Below, in pieces: positions 41,333 through 51,900 of a stretch of 64,000 nt of DNA (positions are counted from its first letter, which is position 1; the number at the start of each line of letters is the position of its first letter). Source of the stretch: Selaginella moellendorffii. Its lineage: Eukaryota; Streptophyta; Lycopodiopsida; Selaginellales; Selaginellaceae. The notes under the pieces are model-generated. The model was not told the DNA's origin, searched no databases, and was given only the letters and a program-made list of their open reading frames with translations. The stretch covers positions 1,353,863-1,417,862 of the forward strand of contig NW_003314269.1 in the NCBI RefSeq assembly GCF_000143415.4, read 5' to 3'. Both the position numbers and the translations under genes were made by a program.

Positions 41333-42265
41333 ATGGCAGATCAACAATCTCCTCCTTTGACTCTAGAGCAGCAGTTGGTACAATTGCTTGATGCTATGCG
41401 CTTGCAATTGAACAACCAAACTCAGTTGATGGCGGCGTTTACGGCACGTGGTACAACTCCTCCTGCTCTTGGTGCCAATCCTCGCGTTCGGCCGGAGTTC
41501 TTTCGCGGGAATCCTGGGGATGATGTGTACCATTGGTTCGATCACTTCACGGTGATTGCCACATATCATTCTTGGGATGATGCTCGACGGTTGCGTGAGT
41601 TTCCCACGTGTCTCCAAGGGACGGCGTTGCAGTGGTACAATGGTTTGAGCGCGGCCACTCGTGGGGATTGGAGTGTTCTCCCGGACGTCTTCAAACGCGC
41701 CTTCGGACATGCCGATGATTGTGATGATGCTTTCCAACAATTGCATCGTCTTCGTCAAGGGCCATCGGAGTCGGTGATGCAATTTGGCGTTCGTTTCCGA
41801 AGTCTTTTGCTTCGTGCGGAGCCAAATATGTCGGAGCGGATCAAGCTTGGAATGTTGTGGCCAGCACTTCGTCAAGATCTTGTCGGACTTGTGCATGCAC
41901 TTGCTCCTGCCACCCTTGACGATGCTCTTCGCTTGGCACAACGTTATGAGACGTCGCCTCTTCCACTTCTCGCTGCACGTCCTTCCGCTCCACTTCCTGT
42001 GGGTGATGCTCCTGTTCCAATGGAGGTTGATGCTGCTGCTGCTCGAGTCCCAGGACAAGCGCGAGGACGTGGTCGTGGCCGTGATGTTCGTTGTTGGGCG
42101 TGTGATGAAGTTGGTCATACTTATCGGCGTTGTCGGCGTTTTCCGGATTGGCGACCTCCATTTCCTGGGTGGAGACCTTGGCGTCAGCAACGTCCCGTTG
42201 GTGCTGCTGCAGTGGAAGGTTTGGATACCGAGGTGCATTCGGGAAACAAGGAGTCGCGCGAGTAA
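41333..42265 (+). CDS. Gypsy Gag
   Basis: 310 residues from ATG 41333. The retrotransposon gag core includes FRGNPGDDVYHWFDHF and LQGTALQWYNGL, and the C-terminus has a CCHC zinc knuckle CWACDEVGHTYRRC (about 262-275) after an Arg/Gly-rich basic stretch. The stop TAA overlaps the candidate pol ATG as TAATG. Confidence 0.92.
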   Translation: MADQQSPPLTLEQQLVQLLDAMRLQLNNQTQLMAAFTARGTTPPALGANPRVRPEFFRGNPGDDVYHWFDHFTVIATYHSWDDARRLREFPTCLQGTALQWYNGLSAATRGDWSVLPDVFKRAFGHADDCDDAFQQLHRLRQGPSESVMQFGVRFRSLLLRAEPNMSERIKLGMLWPALRQDLVGLVHALAPATLDDALRLAQRYETSPLPLLAARPSAPLPVGDAPVPMEVDAAAARVPGQARGRGRGRDVRCWACDEVGHTYRRCRRFPDWRPPFPGWRPWRQQRPVGAAAVEGLDTEVHSGNKESRE

Positions 42266-45200
42266 TGGAGGGACCTTGCGCGAATAAGTTAGTGACCCCT
42301 CCATCTTTCTTTCGGGAGTATCATCAAGGGGTTCACTCGGCACCAGTTCATCCAGTGTTTACTTTCCAAGCTCGTTTTTATAACAAGAGGTCTCCTATTC
42401 TTCTCTCCGTGTTGGTTGATACAGGTTCGAGTTTATCTTCTATTGCTCGACCTGTTGCCACACGTTGTCGTCTACACTTGCGTCGTGCGGCGGATCCAGT
42501 TTTCATTCTTTATGGCAACGGCCGTACACATGCATGTGCACGAGATGAGGCGGACCTGGTTGTGTGTGTGGGCGATCTCGAGCTTGAGTTACAGTCGTTG
42601 CGGGTGGTGCCGAGTCAAGCTTTTGACCTCATTCTTGGTATGGATTGGTTGCAGCGCAATCATGCTAAGTGTGACTTTGAGGCTTCTCCCCCTTGTCTTA
42701 TACTTCCTTATGTTTCAACCATTCCTCTCACTTCCGTACCTCTTCGTCCCTCTACTTCTACCTCTGCTTCCATTACTTTTGTTCCCCCACTGTTTCCTCT
42801 TGTGTTTCCATCTTGTTCTGCTCTTCCCTTTTCCGATCCCTCCGATGATCTTTGTGTTGTCAATGTTGACCAGCTCATGAAGGAGTATTCTGATCTCTTT
42901 GAATTTGACCTATCGTCTGGGGCCAAGATTGCCACACGTCATCCCATTCCAACCGGGGATGCTCGTCCAATCAAGGTTCCTGTTCGTCGTCGGTCACCCA
43001 AGGAGATCAAGATTTTACGTGCAAACGTCAAGGAGATGTTGGCGAAGGGTGTTATTCGGAAGTCGCGGAGTCCTTGGGCATGTGAACCTCATCTTGTGAC
43101 GAAGCCTGATGGGAGTATTCGTTTCTGCATCGACTATCGTCCGTTAAATGAAGTGACGATCCCGGACGTGTACCCTCTTCCTCACACTGCTGATCTCTTG
43201 GATCGTCTGGGGCGAAGTCGTTGGTTCACCAAGCTAGATCTTGCTTCTGGTTATTGGCAAGTACCGATGGCCGAAGAAGATATTCCTAAGACTGCTTTTC
43301 GTACACCATTTGGTTTGTACGAGTTCTTGGTGATGCCGTTTGGTTTGAACAATGCTCCGGCAACTTTCCAGCGGATGATGGACGAGGTTCTTTGCGATAT
43401 GCCGGAGGTGACAGCTGACTTCATTGATGATGTCTTGATCCACTCGGAGGGGACGTGGGAGGAGCACGTTCGTGATGTTTGTAAAGTGTTGGATCGGCTA
43501 CGCGACGTTGGTTTAAAGCTGAAGCGGTCAAAGTGCGTGTTTGGGTCCAAGGACACAACTTATCTTGGGTACCGTATTTCTCGTGAGGGTTTGCAAGTTG
43601 ATCCTGACAAACTTGTGGCTGTTCTAAAGTTCCCTACTCCGAAGTGTGTGAATGATGTGCAGCGCTTTTTGGGTAAGGTGCAGTATCTCGGTCGTTTTGT
43701 GGATCATCTTTCCGATCGCACTACACCATTGCGAGCGTTGCTGAAGTCATCAACGTCATCTTTCATCTGGTCTCCGGATTGTGAGCGGGCGTTCGTGAAT
43801 CTCAAAGAGCTATTGACGACTCCTCCGGTTTTGGCATATCCTGACTACACTCGACCTTTTATTTTGCGTGTGGATGCTTCTGACATTGGTCTTGGAGGTG
43901 TGTTGATGCAAGAGAGCTCGAGTGTGCCTGGTCAGCGCCATCCCATTGCATACATAAGCCGTACATTACAACCAGCGGAGATGAACTACTCCACGACGGA
44001 GAAGGAGTGTTTAGCAGCAGTCTGGGGTTTCGAGAAACTTCATGCATATCTACATGGTTCTCGGACGTTACTTGAAGGTGATCATGCTGCTGTTACTTCA
44101 TTATTGAAGCGGAAGAACCTGGTTGGTCGTACGGCTCGATGGGCTTTGAAGCTTCAGATATATGATTTCGATGTTGTTCATCGCCCAGGGAGTTCTATGG
44201 CTGATGCTGATGCCCTTTCTCGAGCTCCTCTTCCTTCTCCACTCACTTCTCATGTTTCTGACGAACCTGTTGTTCCAGCATCTGTGGATTTTCTAGATGA
44301 GGATTCTGTGCCGTCGGCGGTTGCTGTCCTTGACGTTCAGTGTCCACAGGGCGCAGAGCAAGATCTACCCTCTCTTGATGAGGTTCGCGAGGCTCAAAAG
44401 ATTGAGCCGTGGATTCGAAGGCTTCGAGATGGGTTTGAGAATCCTGCATCACTTGCTGATGACTTGCCTTTCCGGCATTTACATTCTCAATATCGCCTTG
44501 AAGATGGCCTTCTTTATTTTGTGGGGACGGATCCTGATGATCATTTACGGCTGGTGGTGCCTTCGGTGTTTATTCCGCGGTTTCTCCATGCCTACCATGA
44601 TTCTCCTGTTCTAGGTGGGCATATGGGACACCGTCGTGTCACCGAGAAGCTGCGCAGATCTTTCTATTGGCCAGAGATGCGACGTGATATTATCCGGTAT
44701 GTGCGTAGCTGCGTTTGGTGCCAAGCTCGTAATACTCCTCCTTGTGCTGCGGAAGGACGGTTGGAGTCAATTGCAGTTTCCCGTCCGTTTGAGTTGGTGG
44801 CGTTTGATCTTATGGGACCTTTTCCACGATCGACTGCTGGCAATGAGTATGTTATTATTGCTTCTGACTATTTGACTCGTTGGGTGGAAGTTGGTGCTCT
44901 TGCTAGCGCCTCTGCAACTGCTGTTGGATACTTCCTCCTCAATCGAGTGGTGTTCCAGCATTCTTGTCCAGAGCGGATTCTTTCGGATAATGGTCCTGCA
45001 TTTATGGCTGAGGTATTTCATGTTTTGACATCTCGGTTGGGGATACGCCACACTTTTACGAGTGCTTATCATCCACAATCAGACGGTTTGGTGGAACGGC
45101 TCGTTCGGACATTCAAAGGGATGATTGCGAAGTATGTGAACTTTCAGCATTCGGATTGGGATGGTTATTTGCCGTCTCTTCGGTATGCCTATGTCACAGG

Positions 45201-45729
45201 GGTGCAGAGTTCTGTTGGTGCTTCACCATATAAACTTCTATATGGTCATGATCCAATATTACCAACAGAGCTGGGTTTACCTTCGCGATTGCCACGAGCT
45301 CCTGATGCTAGGTCATGGGATCAGTATTTGACAAGCATTCTTCCACTTGTCCGAGCAGAGTCTGCCGAACACTTAGGCCGCATACAAGTGGGACAACAAC
45401 GGCGCTACAACTCCCATCATCGTCCACCTGCGGAGTACAAAGTGGATGATTTGGTGTTAGTCCGTTTTCCCCATCTTACGGTACGTGGTTTGTCTAAGGG
45501 GCTCCTTGCGCAGTGGAAAGGACCATATCGGGTGTTGCGGCAAGTTGGACCGCAAGTTTATGAGGTTCGGCATGACGTTCAGCAGGCCGATCCTCCGGAG
45601 ATTGTGCATGTGCAGCGGTTAAAACGCTTCATACAAAGGGATCAGGAGCAGTTAATACCGTCTACAGATCTGCCGATGCCTCCTCCTGACATTCCTCCAG
45701 ATCCCGGCCCATCTACAAGAGAACCCTGA
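42265..45729 (+). CDS. Gypsy Pol
   Basis: The frame is open from 42130, overlapping Gag by 135 nt in the -1 frame. An ATG at 42265 overlaps the Gag stop (TAATG), so either reinitiation or -1 frameshifting could express it. Domains in order: protease (LVDTGSSLSSIA), reverse transcriptase (FTKLDLASGYWQV; catalytic FIDD), RNase H (LRVDASDIGLGGVL; EKECLAAVW), integrase zinc finger (HxxH ... CVWC) and core (FDLMGP, LSDNGPAF, HPQSDGLVER), then a GPY/F-like C-terminal module (WKGPYRVL ... HVQRLKRF). No chromodomain is recognisable. All catalytic residues look intact. Confidence 0.94.
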   Translation: MEGPCANKLVTPPSFFREYHQGVHSAPVHPVFTFQARFYNKRSPILLSVLVDTGSSLSSIARPVATRCRLHLRRAADPVFILYGNGRTHACARDEADLVVCVGDLELELQSLRVVPSQAFDLILGMDWLQRNHAKCDFEASPPCLILPYVSTIPLTSVPLRPSTSTSASITFVPPLFPLVFPSCSALPFSDPSDDLCVVNVDQLMKEYSDLFEFDLSSGAKIATRHPIPTGDARPIKVPVRRRSPKEIKILRANVKEMLAKGVIRKSRSPWACEPHLVTKPDGSIRFCIDYRPLNEVTIPDVYPLPHTADLLDRLGRSRWFTKLDLASGYWQVPMAEEDIPKTAFRTPFGLYEFLVMPFGLNNAPATFQRMMDEVLCDMPEVTADFIDDVLIHSEGTWEEHVRDVCKVLDRLRDVGLKLKRSKCVFGSKDTTYLGYRISREGLQVDPDKLVAVLKFPTPKCVNDVQRFLGKVQYLGRFVDHLSDRTTPLRALLKSSTSSFIWSPDCERAFVNLKELLTTPPVLAYPDYTRPFILRVDASDIGLGGVLMQESSSVPGQRHPIAYISRTLQPAEMNYSTTEKECLAAVWGFEKLHAYLHGSRTLLEGDHAAVTSLLKRKNLVGRTARWALKLQIYDFDVVHRPGSSMADADALSRAPLPSPLTSHVSDEPVVPASVDFLDEDSVPSAVAVLDVQCPQGAEQDLPSLDEVREAQKIEPWIRRLRDGFENPASLADDLPFRHLHSQYRLEDGLLYFVGTDPDDHLRLVVPSVFIPRFLHAYHDSPVLGGHMGHRRVTEKLRRSFYWPEMRRDIIRYVRSCVWCQARNTPPCAAEGRLESIAVSRPFELVAFDLMGPFPRSTAGNEYVIIASDYLTRWVEVGALASASATAVGYFLLNRVVFQHSCPERILSDNGPAFMAEVFHVLTSRLGIRHTFTSAYHPQSDGLVERLVRTFKGMIAKYVNFQHSDWDGYLPSLRYAYVTGVQSSVGASPYKLLYGHDPILPTELGLPSRLPRAPDARSWDQYLTSILPLVRAESAEHLGRIQVGQQRRYNSHHRPPAEYKVDDLVLVRFPHLTVRGLSKGLLAQWKGPYRVLRQVGPQVYEVRHDVQQADPPEIVHVQRLKRFIQRDQEQLIPSTDLPMPPPDIPPDPGPSTREP

Positions 45730-45761
45730 TGGCCTTCCATTATTCCGAGAGGAGGGGATGA

Positions 45762-45935
45762 TGTGAGGGCCAAGTGTACGGCTACGATGCCGTATACTAA
45801 TATTAGCGTAGTGGATTTTGGTAGCCGTCGGATTGGTTTCAATCCGGACCACTCGCTCCTGTATATAAGCTAGGGTTTTTGGGCTAATTGATATGCACAT
45901 TTCTGTATTCCCTTTCCATATTCTGAGCACTCACA
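45762..45935 (+). repeat. Gypsy 3' LTR
   Basis: 174 bp, apparently identical to the 5' LTR. The polypurine tract GAGAGGAGGGGATGA lies directly upstream (45747-45761). Confidence 0.93.
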
Positions 45936-46230
45936 AGCCTTGATTTTCATGACCTTCATTATTTATATAACAAATTTGTTGAACTGTGTCTAAAACAAAA
46001 AAACCAAATCCAACATAAGTATTTGGATTTGAAATTAAGACATGTCCATGTGCACTTTGTCCTAGAGGAATCATACCATCTGGTATATTGCTAATTCTTG
46101 TTGTAATATCAGTTAAAATAGTAATTACTGCTTGTGCACTTAGAGCATTAGTAGTACCAATTTCATATTGAATATCAATACCTTCAGAAAAGCCGATCAA
46201 TAAAATTAATATAGTAAAAGTAACTTCCAT

Positions 46231-47381
46231 ATTTATTTCTTTAATTTATTTTGAATATTTTAATTAATGTAAACTAATATTTATAAATAATTTATACTGG
46301 TAAAATTGAAATAATTATATAATTTTATTTAAACAGCTTACAAGGTTTTTTAACTAGCTATAATTTTTTATATTAAAAATAATCTATAGCTATAGCTAAA
46401 TAAAATAAAAATTTTAGGGATATAGGTTAGAACACTCTCTCTGTATATATATGTATATATGTGTATGTATACAATATATATACATATATATGTATCTATA
46501 TGTATATGTATGTATATGTATATATATGTATATCATGGAAATCTATACAGATATGGACAACACAAAAGAGCCACATGGAAAATATAAATTCATTGAATTT
46601 TGATACCCATAATATAAGTATGAATGACATAATTCAATACCTTTTAGCAATTGGCCATACATGACCTAAAGATAGTTTATAAATCTTATATGATTTCATG
46701 ATATTCAATTAGGGACCTAAGGATAGTTTATAAATCCCACATGATATTCATTTAGAGATATCTTCAACCAAAAATAACTATAGAGTGGAACATAAACCCT
46801 TTGTCACGTGTCTAAGAGTAGTAGAGTAGAATTTAACTTTTTAGGGCCTTAGGCCTCTAAACAAAGAGATAGAGCCAAATTCTCAAGTATTCAACTAAGA
46901 AGCAAAAGAATTAAAACATAGAATGACTCTTGAATGTACAATCAATCAAATCTTATTGCAAACTTTGATATAGAAAAAACCCACTTAAATCTCCATGGTA
47001 TGTAGATCACAATCCACATACCTGCAAAAGGACCATTTAGTAAAGTGGAAGTTAAGCAGCTGGTTTACTGCCACTCAAAGAGGTTTGATTTTCAACAGGT
47101 AGTCATGTTTTACCCATTGATATTAAATTATTTTGCATTTTCTTACATTTTTCATTCATAGATGGATAATTTATTGCTAATAACTCTTAGTTTAGTAGTC
47201 TTATTCATAAACACCAAATTAATCTTAAACCATTAGATAGGAAAATTTTATAAATTATACACATATTTATAAATTATAAATCCAAGATAATTTTTACAAC
47301 CTAGGATCCCCTTTAAAATAAAAGACAAAAGTTTAATTTGGATCTCGCGCCAAAAAGGGTTTAGGGTTCTTGAGAGGAAAG
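46231..47381. other. lectin copy 2 promoter side and phosphoglycerate-mutase-like upstream region
   Basis: Up to about 46780 this mirrors 3781-4197 (lectin upstream). A TA/TATG microsatellite occupies 46440-46535, much longer than its counterpart near 3970-3990. From 46955 the sequence matches 36880-37480. No gene is seen between. Confidence 0.65.
46440..46535. repeat. TATG/TA microsatellite
   Basis: Alternating TATATG, TGTATG and TATACA runs about 95 bp long. It produces a spurious Tyr/Met/Val/Ile-rich frame on the + strand, which I reject. Confidence 0.85.
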
Positions 47382-48606
47382 ATGGAGCCCAAGACGCTGC
47401 GATTGCTGCGCCATGGCGAGGCGTTCCACAACGTGGAGGGGGAGATCTTGCTCCAGATTGGGAGCGCGTGGAAGGTACTGTTTGACGGGCGGTGGAGGCG
47501 CCTGAGGATCAGCCACATCGTTAGGGCGTTGCGCTGCGTGTGGAATCTCATGTTCTGTAGCATTTTGCTCCAATCTTCTAAAGTCACTACTAGCTCTAAC
47601 AAGCCGACTACTAGTTACTACGAGCACACTGATGCAAGCCTAACGTCCACTGGCTGGCAGCAAGTAAGTCAAATCTCTCTCGATCTCCTCTGATTTTTTT
47701 CTTTCTGCCAGGCTGAGCAGCTTGGCAAGGAACTTGAGAGTTCTGGAGTGAGAGATCGTGTTAGCCTTGTTGTGGTCTCACCCTTAACTCGGTATGATAC
47801 TTTGTCTTTCCTTTTCTTTGTTTCTTTTGCGATGAGATTTCTGTCCAGGACGTTGCAAACAGCGGCCGGTGTGTTTGGAGGAGGCAATCACTCTGATGTT
47901 TCACAACTTCTGATGGTGGATTTCGCTGGAAGGTGTCCTCACCCGGCAATCTCCAGCTCGGGCTCTCCGCCTTTCGTTGCGGTAGAGCTTTGTAGGGAGG
48001 AAATGGTAAGATTTCCCTATTGGAGAGGAAGAAAAAATATAATCTTGTGAAACAACAGAGCGTGATGCCTTGCGATCACAGGAGTTCCAGGAGTAAAAAC
48101 GAGCTTCAATTCCCTGGGATCGATTTCTCTGAGGTAAGCGTAAAATTCAATACTGGCTTACTGTCTGGAGTAGATTGAGCAAGACCAAGACGAGTTGTGG
48201 AGGCCTGATGTCAAGGAAACTGAAGAAGAGCTCGGCAGAAGAACTAGAGCTTTCCTCGAATGGTATGAATTCTGTAACTTCTCCTCCTCCTAACTAGTTG
48301 GTTTATTGCTGCAGGCTGTCCAATCGTAAAGAGAAGGATATAGCTGTGGTCTCTCACGGAGGATTTCTGGTCAATTTGCTCACTAAGTTTGGCGACAAGA
48401 ACGTCAACACTACAAGGTGACGAGGTTTTTCTCTTCTAAAACTCACCCGAGTCCGTGTGCAGGTACGCAAATTGTGAGCTACGTAGCGTGGAGTTTCGGT
48501 GAGTGTTTTCTAAACAAGTTTATGGGATATTTGATCCATGATTCGATGCAGCAAGGTTCTCACCCAGTCGGGAAGCGGATACACGTTTGAACTCTCTCCG
48601 ACCTGA
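47382..48606 (+). CDS. phosphoglycerate-mutase-like histidine phosphatase
   Basis: Eight exons: 47382-47663, 47712-47791, 47849-48005, 48059-48133, 48174-48262, 48315-48416, 48463-48498 and 48552-48606. All introns are GT-AG with consistent phases, giving 291 residues. Catalytic signatures of the branch-1 histidine phosphatase fold are complete: LRHGEAFHN (phospho-accepting His about 10), LVVVSPLTRTLQTA (second Arg), an acidic CREEM, and VVSHGGFL (second His). The plant relatives I know are called phosphoglycerate mutase-like or Ser/Thr-type phosphatases of unsettled substrate; glycolytic activity should not be assumed. A telo-box-like GGGTTTAGGGTT lies just upstream of the ATG. No targeting peptide is evident. 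Fragments of this gene lie at 33120 and 37484. Confidence 0.85.
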
Positions 48607-48960
48607 TAGAGGCTTGAGCATTGTCATGTTTAGAAGAGCTTCAGCTGCAGTCTTTCTCAGCTAAATTAGCAGCCCCGTTTGGCCATATTGTCAAGCAGAT
48701 CTCCAGCTCCATCTTCAAGCAGAGGCCGTGAATGAGCCTGGTATGTGATCGCGTTGGGAGGAGTACACAGTTTATTAGAGAAGCCAGTCCTTGCAATCCA
48801 GAATCCAGTGACGTGCTGCGCGTACGGCAGGAACAACATCTCAATAGATTGGCCGAGAGTTTATGTAGTGTGCGAGACATTAGGTCCTTTTTACCCGAGG
48901 CTTCAGATACTGGCGAGCAACAGAGCACTGAGCACCGTTCCTTGCAAAGTCCTCAATAGC
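48607..48960 (-). pseudogene. antisense PPR remnant downstream of the phosphatase gene
   Basis: Minus-strand sequence keeps short PPR-gene matches (LIHGLCLKMELE) and, near 48620-48660, the tail CFRxLVRA/ELQLRSF region, with large deletions. The order phosphatase end then antisense PPR is the same as at 33120-33720. No functional product is expected. Confidence 0.65.
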
Positions 48961-51900
48961 CTGGAGGGACAGCGTTAATGTTTGAGAAGCTTGATTGATG
49001 CATAGATAAATGAGTAAATGTTTTGCCAACCTTTGAACACATCTTTTGTACTGGATGTTTAGTTTATAAAAGGTTAATTTAATTAAAATTTTTACTTTAT
49101 TAATTAATAGTTGGACTTTATGATAATATATTGTATTAATATATTTTTACTAGCACAAGTTGCATAAAAAAGAAAAGTTAAATTTTTAAATTGTATTATT
49201 TAGTATTTTAAATGTACAATAACTTTAAAACCGTAAACAACTATTTTTAATAAATTTTTAAATAGATATAACTTTAAATTTTTTTTGCGTAGGATCTTTG
49301 CTGTGCGTACAGTGTCTGTCGACCGCATTCACGATCGCCAGGCACACCATATTATATGTGCCCATCAACATTGATTTAAATAACTTTAAGTTATTTGAAA
49401 AAGACAGCTTTGAAAAAAACTTTTCAATGTATTAAATTATATTTTTACAATTTTTTAAAAAATATCAATTTTTATTATAGTATATAAATATTTTATAAAT
49501 ATAATAAATATTTTCATTAGATATATTTTTTATTAAAGTTACTTCCTAAAACTTTTAATCTTTATGCACTATAGAAGTGTAGAAAAATATATCAATTTTA
49601 CATTGATAATATATGTTTTTAGTGTTTATTAATGCCTATATAACTTAAAGTAATAGTAAGCATATGTATAGACATTTCAAGGCTAAATTAATACTATTAT
49701 TTCTAATAATATTATATATTCATTTTTTTTATTCAATAGTAAACCCACTTGTTTGTCATAACCCTTAATTAATCTATTGCTAAAGGTAAGGTTATAGAAA
49801 TGCTGAAGGTAAATTTACAAAAGTGCTGGAGGAAGTTATATATTGCTTCAATAATCATTATTCAACACAACTTTACTTAAAGAAATAATCTTAAAATACC
49901 AAATTCTTTTAAAGATCTATCAAACAACTAAAATAAAATTTGAATACAAGCAAGGTTTATTGCTATTGTTGTAATGTCTATTGACTTATAAACTCTTTAA
50001 TACTTTTAGTATTATTCAAACCTATGTATTTAAGACCTTTAGTTGATTGAAAAAAGGGGTACATTTTTATTTATGAGCTCTTTTCTTTTATATTTAAATC
50101 CCAATATTTCTTAAATCATTTATTTTTGTTTGCTTACAATCTACTACACTTCCTACAAGTGCACACCCTCATAAAATGAAGCTAAAAATTACAACTCTCC
50201 CAAAAGTTTTACTCTCTTTACCCTATCCTTAGTAAGAGGAAATGAAATTATTAGATATCAATTTCAATATATAATGTGATTCCTCTATCCTTGATAATAT
50301 AATTTCCTTTTAATACTACTCAAAACCTATTTAAAACCTTTAATCATTTAGATAATAAGTGCATTTTTCACTATCCCTATATTTGAACTCCAAATGACTA
50401 TCTCTCAAACCAATATTTTTAATTTCTTATAATGCTCTTTGAATATTTTGTGGTTAATTGACAAGACTTAACCACTAATAGATCTTATTATTTAATGCTA
50501 CAATCCAATGGGCAAATTTAAGATTAGAGACCACTGTGGTTTATGTAGAATGTTTACTATCATTGATCTTCTTTCTTGGCTTAGATAATCCATTCAGAAA
50601 TAGCTACTTGTTGTGAATTGATCCAATACACTAGTAGGAAAGTGAGCATCTCATAGAGGTGGCCACTTATGAGTTATATATAGTATCTAAAGCAGCTGAA
50701 GAATGAGTGCCAAAGTTCAACCCTGACCTTCCTATGAAATTTATTGCAATAAATGTGGTATCTGATCTCACAACTAATGTTTTCACTTGAAAAATTCAAT
50801 TCTTTAATAGGAATAACTTTATACATAAAACAAGGTTTATTAAACACCACAAAGCACCACCATCTCCTCAGTAAACTTGGTAGAAAGGTTAAGGTTAGCT
50901 TTGAGCACTTTCTCTTTTACTACTTTAGTTGTTATAAAGGGGTCTCCTTATGAGGGGCTGCCCCCTCTATGAATAATATCATCTACCTATGTTACCACCT
51001 CCCTACAAGGGATCACCTTCTTTATGAGGGGCTGCCCCCTCAAGTGAGAATAGAATTATTAACTTCCATAGATCAGATGTTACAAAGCTTACTTAACAAT
51101 ATAACTTCCACAAAATAACATGAAATATAACATTCACCTGGATTATATACTACTTCAGTGGCCTCTTTTCACACTCAAGCATGTGGGATAGGGTAAGCTC
51201 AGTCAGAAACCTAATCACACTGACCAAGGACCTCCATCTCCTCATTCTTGGAGTGCCCACTTCTAGTACACACACATGGTGGACCTCTTCTAGCACTCGG
51301 GCCTAAAGACTGACCATTTGCTTGCCAACTTGAGCAACCCTGTAAGTTGGTGCTGTTGGCAATGACCCTTGCCACCTGCAATGCAATACAACACCACGGT
51401 CTCGTTCTCGAGATTGAAATGATGAATGTGAAATGATGAATGGAGTTCTAATTCTTTTTTTACCTCTTATAAAAGATTCTAGAGGTGATGCTAAAACCTT
51501 CAACAGGAGCAGCACAGGTGATAGGAAATGTCACACACTAAACAATTAGCAAGCAAGGCATGGAGCATTATAGTTGCCAAGGCAGCAACTAGTAGAGAAA
51601 TCTGTCATTGAGAATAAAAATTAATGTAATAGATCTCAGAAAAATTGGGTATGCTTTAGTTGGGAGCACAGCAAAAGTAGAGCCACAGTCAATATTAGCA
51701 CCAATGCTATGTCTTATGCTTCTCAATTGGGCGTAACAATACTATAACTATAATATGTATTTCTGCCTAAAAGAATTTTTGAGTTCACAATAAATGCCAA
51801 GCAAGTTGACACTAGCTATCCATGTTGAGTATAAACTAACAACAATAAGTCATGCTGGCTTTTGAACAGGGATGAGAAATGAGAAAACCATCCCTTTTTA

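Larger units (their letters stand above)
40926..45935 (+). mobile_element. complete Gypsy (Ty3-type) LTR retrotransposon
   Basis: 5010 bp with 174-bp LTRs that appear identical by eye. A 4-bp AGCC flanks both ends (40922-40925 and 45936-45939), confirmed against the lectin paralogue. Gag and pol frames are intact. A T-rich leader (41120-41330) contains repeats of GATCTAGCTTTT. It lacks a recognisable chromodomain. Identical LTRs and open frames indicate a very recent insertion. Confidence 0.95.
40293..46230 (-). pseudogene. bulb-type (GNA-like) lectin gene, copy 2, split by a Gypsy element
   Basis: The gene starts at ATG 46230 with a signal-peptide-like N-terminus (MEVTFTILILLIGFSEG), is interrupted at 45939/40926, and ends at 40293. 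Without the element and one target copy the frame is continuous for 307 residues. The C-terminal domain carries the lectin repeats: LYLDTSCNLIIY, RLHENGNLILYSSNNNVVWAS and MQNDCNLVLY; the last fits QxDxNxVxY exactly and ends VWDS. That suggests one complete mannose site and weaker ones. With no other lesion visible, loss was recent and due only to the insertion. The first 180 residues belong to no family I recognise. Confidence 0.85.

Noticed and set aside
41363-42343. 326-codon minus-strand frame opposite Gypsy Gag
   Set aside because: It has low-complexity composition, and the plus strand carries the Gag core and zinc knuckle.
46461-46664. Tyr/Ile/Met-rich frame in the TATG microsatellite
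   Set aside because: Simple-sequence artefact.
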